From a virus, in the IMG/VR virus record IMGVR_UViG_3300021964_006691, positions 1-63,513 of that record: 63,513 bases of DNA; one strand, given 5' to 3'. Below the pieces are notes generated by a model. It was given only the letters and a program-made list of their open reading frames with translations. It was not told the DNA's origin and made no database searches. Within the stretch, counting starts at the first letter, position 1, and each line of letters starts with the position of its first letter. Positions 60,360-63,513 of this stretch are shown piece by piece. The position numbers were made by a program, and so were the translations under genes.

Positions 60360-60651
60360 ACAAGAGTTTCATCCAGATGAGATTAAGAACAGTAATAGAA
60401 TTCAGAAGAGTGCTACCCCCAAATATGATGTAAGTTGGTATGTAAAATGGACAGCCAGCTCATTTATTTTAGCAAGTATGACTATGAGAGGAATACCTGA
60501 ACTGGCATTTTACGATATTATGCTGAGTCTATTCGGTGTGACAGGCTGGTGTATAGTAGGAATACTTTGGAAAGACAGGGCACTGATACTGTTAAACGGA
60601 GTAGGCATAGTATTATTTTTAAGAACATTACTACAGGATTATATGTTATAA
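60349..60651 (+). CDS. Small membrane protein, paralogue of next
   Basis: 100 residues. A charged N-terminus is followed by WYVKWTASSFILAS, then two more hydrophobic helices with GILWKDRALILLNG. This layout matches the next gene, so the pair is a tandem duplication. It is coupled to that gene by TAATG. Function unknown. Confidence 0.55.
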   Translation: MPNRQEFHPDEIKNSNRIQKSATPKYDVSWYVKWTASSFILASMTMRGIPELAFYDIMLSLFGVTGWCIVGILWKDRALILLNGVGIVLFLRTLLQDYML

Positions 60652-61028
60652 TGGAAAAATCATTTAAAGAACAGGTAAAAACATTAGACACTACCAGCAA
60701 GGCAGGACAACTAGCACGTGAGTTAAATGCAGAGCGTAACAGACTTAAACAGGAACTAGAAGAAGCACAGGTACAGGTTGAGGACTTAACACCGGTCACG
60801 CCTGAGGGTACTATAGACAGTTATATAAAATGGTTAGCAACTGGTTTAGCAGTTACAGGTGTCTTTTTACAGAGTGCTGAGTTTATGACAATGGGCAAAA
60901 TAGCCTATGCACTCAGCAGTATTGCCTGGGTATATGTAGGAAATTGCTGGAACGATAAAGCAATTATGATAGGTAGTGCTATAACAGGCACAGCAGTACT
61001 AATGAATTTAGCAGAGTTAATACAATGA
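60651..61028 (+). CDS. Membrane protein with coiled-coil head, paralogue of previous
   Basis: 125 residues from the ATG at 60651. The N-terminal half is coiled coil (ELNAERNRLKQELEEAQVQV). The C-terminal half (YIKWLATGLAVTGVFL; GNCWNDKAIMIGSAITG) repeats the membrane layout of the previous gene. An earlier start would run into that gene. Confidence 0.55.
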   Translation: MEKSFKEQVKTLDTTSKAGQLARELNAERNRLKQELEEAQVQVEDLTPVTPEGTIDSYIKWLATGLAVTGVFLQSAEFMTMGKIAYALSSIAWVYVGNCWNDKAIMIGSAITGTAVLMNLAELIQ

Positions 61029-61273
61029 CAGAGATACCAAAAGGGCATGGCGCATGGCACGGCGGAAAAGGTTCAGTACCTAAAGATGCCAATAATAAAA
61101 ATTATGCAGATAATTGGGATAAGATATTTGGTAAGGATAAGAAAGTAAAGGACGATTTTTCAGACAGAGCTAGACCAGATGGACTTATATGGGAGAGAGA
61201 TAAAATTAAAAACGATGGGCCACCAATGCCTAACGGATTACAAAGAGCGTGGGAACGCAAGGATAAAAAATGA
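61025..61273 (+). CDS. Small hypothetical protein
   Basis: 82 residues, Lys/Asp/Gly-rich, soluble and probably disordered (KGHGAWHGGKGSVPKD). It is coupled to its neighbours by ATGA overlaps. Confidence 0.5.
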   Translation: MTEIPKGHGAWHGGKGSVPKDANNKNYADNWDKIFGKDKKVKDDFSDRARPDGLIWERDKIKNDGPPMPNGLQRAWERKDKK

Positions 61274-61518
61274 TAACAATACCAGACTTAATTGGATTTA
61301 CAGGAGTAGCATTATTAATAATAACTTATGCTATGTTACAATTAGATAAAATAGACCCCAAAGGTTTTTGGTATAGTTTTAATAATTTAATAGTTGCTAT
61401 CCTTGTTACTGTTAGTTTAGTTTACACACCCAACTTAGCAAGTTTAGTTATAGAGTTCTTTTGGTTTATTATAAGTGTCTATGGTATTGTGATGTACTTT
61501 AAAAGACGTAATGTATAA
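61270..61518 (+). CDS. CBU_0592-like three-helix membrane protein
   Basis: 82 residues. IGFTGVALLIITYAMLQL, GFWYSFNNLIVAILVTVSLV and IEFFWFIISVYGIVMYF resemble the CBU_0592 small membrane family. Its biochemical role is unknown. Confidence 0.55.
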   Translation: MITIPDLIGFTGVALLIITYAMLQLDKIDPKGFWYSFNNLIVAILVTVSLVYTPNLASLVIEFFWFIISVYGIVMYFKRRNV

Positions 61519-61798
61519 ACACAGGATTATAGAATGCAACGTTAATGATTCTTCTGATTGGGATTGGATATATGACGAAGCAGTACAAAACACTCTAGCA
61601 AATTATTTTAATTGGGCTGAGGAACATAAATCAGAAGTACATTTTGAGAAGAGCTGGGCAGACGTATCTTACAGTTTGACTATGCAGGTAGATGCAAAGT
61701 TTGATGACAGAGATACTTATGCATTATTTAAATTAACGTTTGGTAATGAGCCTTACACTAAGTTAGACACACATAAAATGGAATTCACACATGGCTAA
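61511..61798 (+). CDS. Small hypothetical protein
   Basis: 95 residues, acidic and Trp-rich (NDSSDWDWIYDEAVQN). It overlaps both neighbours by 8 nt. No motif recognised. Confidence 0.5.
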   Translation: MYKHRIIECNVNDSSDWDWIYDEAVQNTLANYFNWAEEHKSEVHFEKSWADVSYSLTMQVDAKFDDRDTYALFKLTFGNEPYTKLDTHKMEFTHG

Positions 61799-62042
61799 AG
61801 CAAGTAAAAGACAAGCATTTAAAGAATCATTAAGCGATACAGCATTAGCATTTGCAATGAATGTGCCTATAGGATTTGGTATAATTGCATTTGCAAACTG
61901 GGTAGGCATTGTTGCTGTCACATACGAACAAAATGTACAATTGGTTATATTACAGAACATAGTTTTTACAACTGTAGCAATTATCAGAAAGACTTATGTG
62001 CGAGTATGGTTTGAAAATAGACGTATTAAAGGGTTGACATAA
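61791..62042 (+). CDS. Small membrane protein (DUF7220-like)
   Basis: 83 residues. A basic head is followed by two helices (VPIGFGIIAFANWVGIVAV; VILQNIVFTTVAIIRK) and VRVWFENRR. The pattern reminds me of DUF7220-type phage proteins, which I cannot check. The next promoter overlaps its stop. Confidence 0.5.
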   Translation: MAKASKRQAFKESLSDTALAFAMNVPIGFGIIAFANWVGIVAVTYEQNVQLVILQNIVFTTVAIIRKTYVRVWFENRRIKGLT

Positions 62043-62062
62043 ACACACATCTGTATCATAAT
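62034..62062 (+). promoter_or_regulatory. Sigma70-type promoter TTGACA-17-CATAAT
   Basis: TTGACA 62034-62039 with CATAAT 62057-62062, 6 nt before the ATG at 62069; another candidate leaderless start. Confidence 0.65.
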
Positions 62063-62068
62063 ACTATT

Positions 62069-62569
62069 ATGAAAATACAAAACTATACACAAGACGGATT
62101 TGAGAAGGTTTGCGATGTTATTATACATCCTGACAGAGAAGACCAATGGTCATATGAAAATGTAAACAGAAAATATGTTGGTGATGACCATACAAGTTGG
62201 TTATACTTTATTGTTAAAAACGATGATATAATGAAGTGTGGCGAGTCAGGAAATCCTTTATTACTACAAACTTCTAACAGTGACAAGAAGAATCCAGTAT
62301 GGAAAAAAGGTACATTCAGTAGACTAGGCAGGTATATGAATGGCGACACAACTGATGTTGTAATACGTGAAGCTCTATTTGAAGATGTAAGAACAGGTAC
62401 AGTTAGCATTTGGGCTAAAAAATGTAAGATCACAAAAGTTAAAGTAGACATTATGGGCGAAGCACATTTTGTAGAGAGAACATCACACAAAGATATGGAA
62501 ATGCTATATCTGGACCATTTTGTAACAGAATATGGTAGTTTGCCGCCATTAAATAAGGGCAGAAAGTAG
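62069..62569 (+). CDS. Hypothetical protein, possibly GIY-YIG-like
   Basis: 166 residues. SWLYFIVKNDDIMKCGES followed by SRLGRYMNG faintly recalls GIY-YIG nuclease order (first strands, then Arg and Tyr). The catalytic Glu is not clear. The call is weak; the reading frame itself is sound. Confidence 0.45.
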   Translation: MKIQNYTQDGFEKVCDVIIHPDREDQWSYENVNRKYVGDDHTSWLYFIVKNDDIMKCGESGNPLLLQTSNSDKKNPVWKKGTFSRLGRYMNGDTTDVVIREALFEDVRTGTVSIWAKKCKITKVKVDIMGEAHFVERTSHKDMEMLYLDHFVTEYGSLPPLNKGRK

Positions 62570-62575
62570 AAAAAA

Positions 62576-62583
62576 GATAAATA
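62576..62583 (+). promoter_or_regulatory. Late promoter GATAAATA before an unexplained region
   Basis: GATAAATA opens a stretch of about 490 bases with no clear gene before Hsp20. Confidence 0.5.
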
Positions 62584-62632
62584 ACTTTGCAATAAAGAAG
62601 AGCAAGGGCAAAAGGATCGTAAGTGAATGGAG

Positions 62633-62658
62633 TCTACTGCAAATCCAAATTGCATGTA
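62633..62658 (+). other. Hairpin in the unexplained pre-Hsp20 region
   Basis: TCTACTGCAA pairs with TTGCA-T-GTAGA around a 7-nt loop, one bulge. It lies 50 nt after a late promoter, in a region that also holds a TAGAGGA/TCCTCTA inverted repeat near 62949-62985. Confidence 0.45.
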
Positions 62659-62686
62659 GAGTCAATGGAGATGATACACAAGGTAA

Positions 62687-62947
62687 GTGAATCGTAAGAA
62701 ACACAAACCGAATGGTAACAAGGAAGTAGACCTACATTATGTATTAGGGGGTTGGCAACAACTCGGTAATACAGGAAGATTAAATCTTCAAAAGAGCACG
62801 GGCTATTGCTATATGGAAATAGTCTTCAAAAGTGCTCGGATTTATTCATCCAAGTTTAGAATGATGCTTAGGCATTATCTATTTGGGGTATCCAACAAAG
62901 GACTGAGAATGGCAACACTCGAAGTAACCAAGAAGTATACCAAGTAG
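62687..62947 (+). CDS. Possible 86-aa basic protein
   Basis: A GTG-started frame (NRKKHKPNGNKEVDLHYVLGG...MATLEVTKKYTK), basic, with no family recognised. The same DNA holds hairpins and near-repeats, for instance TCTTCAAAAG at 62788 and 62822 areas, so it may be a structured RNA rather than a gene. Confidence 0.3.
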   Translation: MNRKKHKPNGNKEVDLHYVLGGWQQLGNTGRLNLQKSTGYCYMEIVFKSARIYSSKFRMMLRHYLFGVSNKGLRMATLEVTKKYTK

Positions 62948-63068
62948 GATAGAGGAACAGGACACACACTAACGAATGCTCCTCTACCCCGCGATCTTTT
63001 TATTCGCCAATAGGGTTTAAAAAGAACTAGTAAAATAAATTAACTTGCTTTTTAAAGGAGATAATATC

Positions 63069-63513
63069 ATGGTAAGCAAACAATTTCGTATCACTTCTGA
63101 TACACTAAACCCACTATATAGAGCCACAGTCGGATTTGACAGACTATTCAATGAGTTCGAAACTCAAATGAATTCTGCAACAAATTCACAAGGCTATCCA
63201 CCATACAACATCAGTAAAGACGGTGATGATCTGTATTCAATTACATTGGCTATTGCAGGATTTAAAAAGTCCGAAATAGATATTGAGTTGGAAGACGGCA
63301 ACTTACTTATTACTGGTACCATTAAACCTGATGAGTCCGGATATATGGATGACATCGAGTTTTTACATAAAGGTATTGCAGAGAGAGACTTTGTAAGAAG
63401 TTTTAAACTTGCTGAGTATGTGGAGGTTAAGAGTGCAAAATTAGAAGACGGTCTTCTAAAAGTCGAACTATTCAGAAATGTTCCTGACGCACTTAAACCA
63501 CAAAAAATCAAAG
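63069..63513 (+). CDS. hsp20: Hsp20 small heat-shock protein, 3' end missing
   Basis: At least 148 residues; the window cuts the end. The alpha-crystallin domain spans about residues 40-135: YPPYNISKDGDDLYSITLAI, IDIELEDGNLLITG, FVRSFKLAEYVEV and LEDGLLKVEL. The N-terminus (NPLYRATVGFDRLFNEF) is like IbpA and cyanophage Hsp20. It holds unfolded protein, probably to help virion folding. An AAAGGAG site precedes the ATG. Confidence 0.92.
   Translation, partial: MVSKQFRITSDTLNPLYRATVGFDRLFNEFETQMNSATNSQGYPPYNISKDGDDLYSITLAIAGFKKSEIDIELEDGNLLITGTIKPDESGYMDDIEFLHKGIAERDFVRSFKLAEYVEVKSAKLEDGLLKVELFRNVPDALKPQKIK

Noticed and set aside
62570-63000. tmRNA
   Set aside because: No tRNA-Ala-like half and no tag-coding frame ending in Ala-Ala were found.
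1-63513. Integrated prophage
   Set aside because: No integrase, attachment site, repressor or host flanking genes; the late-promoter system is that of a lytic T4-like phage.

Overview
The window looks like a contiguous 63.5 kb piece of a large, AT-rich, lytic T4-like marine myovirus. The evidence is T4-type late promoter octamers (TATAAATA, mostly GATAAATA or AATAAATA here) on both strands, class Ia ribonucleotide reductase, a PAAR spike-tip protein, a tail-fibre-like protein, phage Hsp20, peptide deformylase, a small tRNA set (Thr, Ala, Glu), very tight gene packing with ATGA/TAATG overlaps, and many proteins typical of cyano- and pelagi-myoviruses. There is no integrase, IS element or CRISPR array. 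No photosynthesis genes are seen. With bS21, ferredoxin and other genes this points to a heterotrophic marine bacterium (Pelagibacter-like or another alpha/gamma-proteobacterium) as host, but the host is inferred, not shown.

Layout: 1-13 kb (+) carries virion-associated genes: a truncated 860+ aa nuclease-motif protein, a Gly-rich/poly-Lys protein, a ParB/GNAT protein, an SGNH hydrolase, structural proteins, a RecB-like nuclease and a tail-fibre-like protein. 13-18 kb (+) has nrdA, nrdB, an Sm-like protein, PAAR and a radical SAM enzyme. 18-20.5 kb (-) has a cluster-less radical-SAM-like protein and an S8 protease. 20.5-37.3 kb (+) is accessory: PP-loop ATPase, a run of tiny membrane proteins, a Pit-like permease, a 7Fe ferredoxin, lipase, two tRNAs, a 2OG-oxygenase-like fusion, glycosyltransferases, DexA-like exonuclease, ATP DNA ligase, tRNA-Glu, a split radical SAM/SPASM pair, a zincin, peptide deformylase and a GH6 glycoside hydrolase. 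37.2-45.2 kb (-) is a second late virion-type block with Cys/Lys-rich proteins and a tandem pair of structural proteins. 45.3-63.5 kb (+) has UV endonuclease, a surface-glycan cassette (sulfotransferase, epimerase, C-methyltransferase, glycosyltransferases), an Sm-like paralogue, SleB hydrolase, SNase, secreted S1/P1 nuclease, QueD-like protein, a large coiled-coil membrane protein, ClpX, bS21, a cytidylyltransferase-cupin fusion, a ferritin-like protein, many small membrane proteins and Hsp20 (cut at the right edge).

Two promoter classes are visible. About a dozen sigma70-type promoters (TTGACA, 16 bp, TATAAT-like) precede nucleotide, repair and small accessory genes. T4-type late octamers precede virion and many accessory genes. 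In nine genes the late octamer ends exactly 5 nt before the start codon, so T4 geometry would put the transcription start on the start codon itself: leaderless late mRNAs. A second theme is a family of proteins that share a short hydrophobic N-terminus ending in Glu (MKLxxxFE, MFIREIISE, MLIRDIINE), like the T4 capsid-targeting peptide cut by gp21, and that end in basic, often Cys-containing modules; one also carries a ParB-like and a GNAT-like domain. This family is the best candidate for an undescribed system: proteins packaged into the head and delivered with the DNA.
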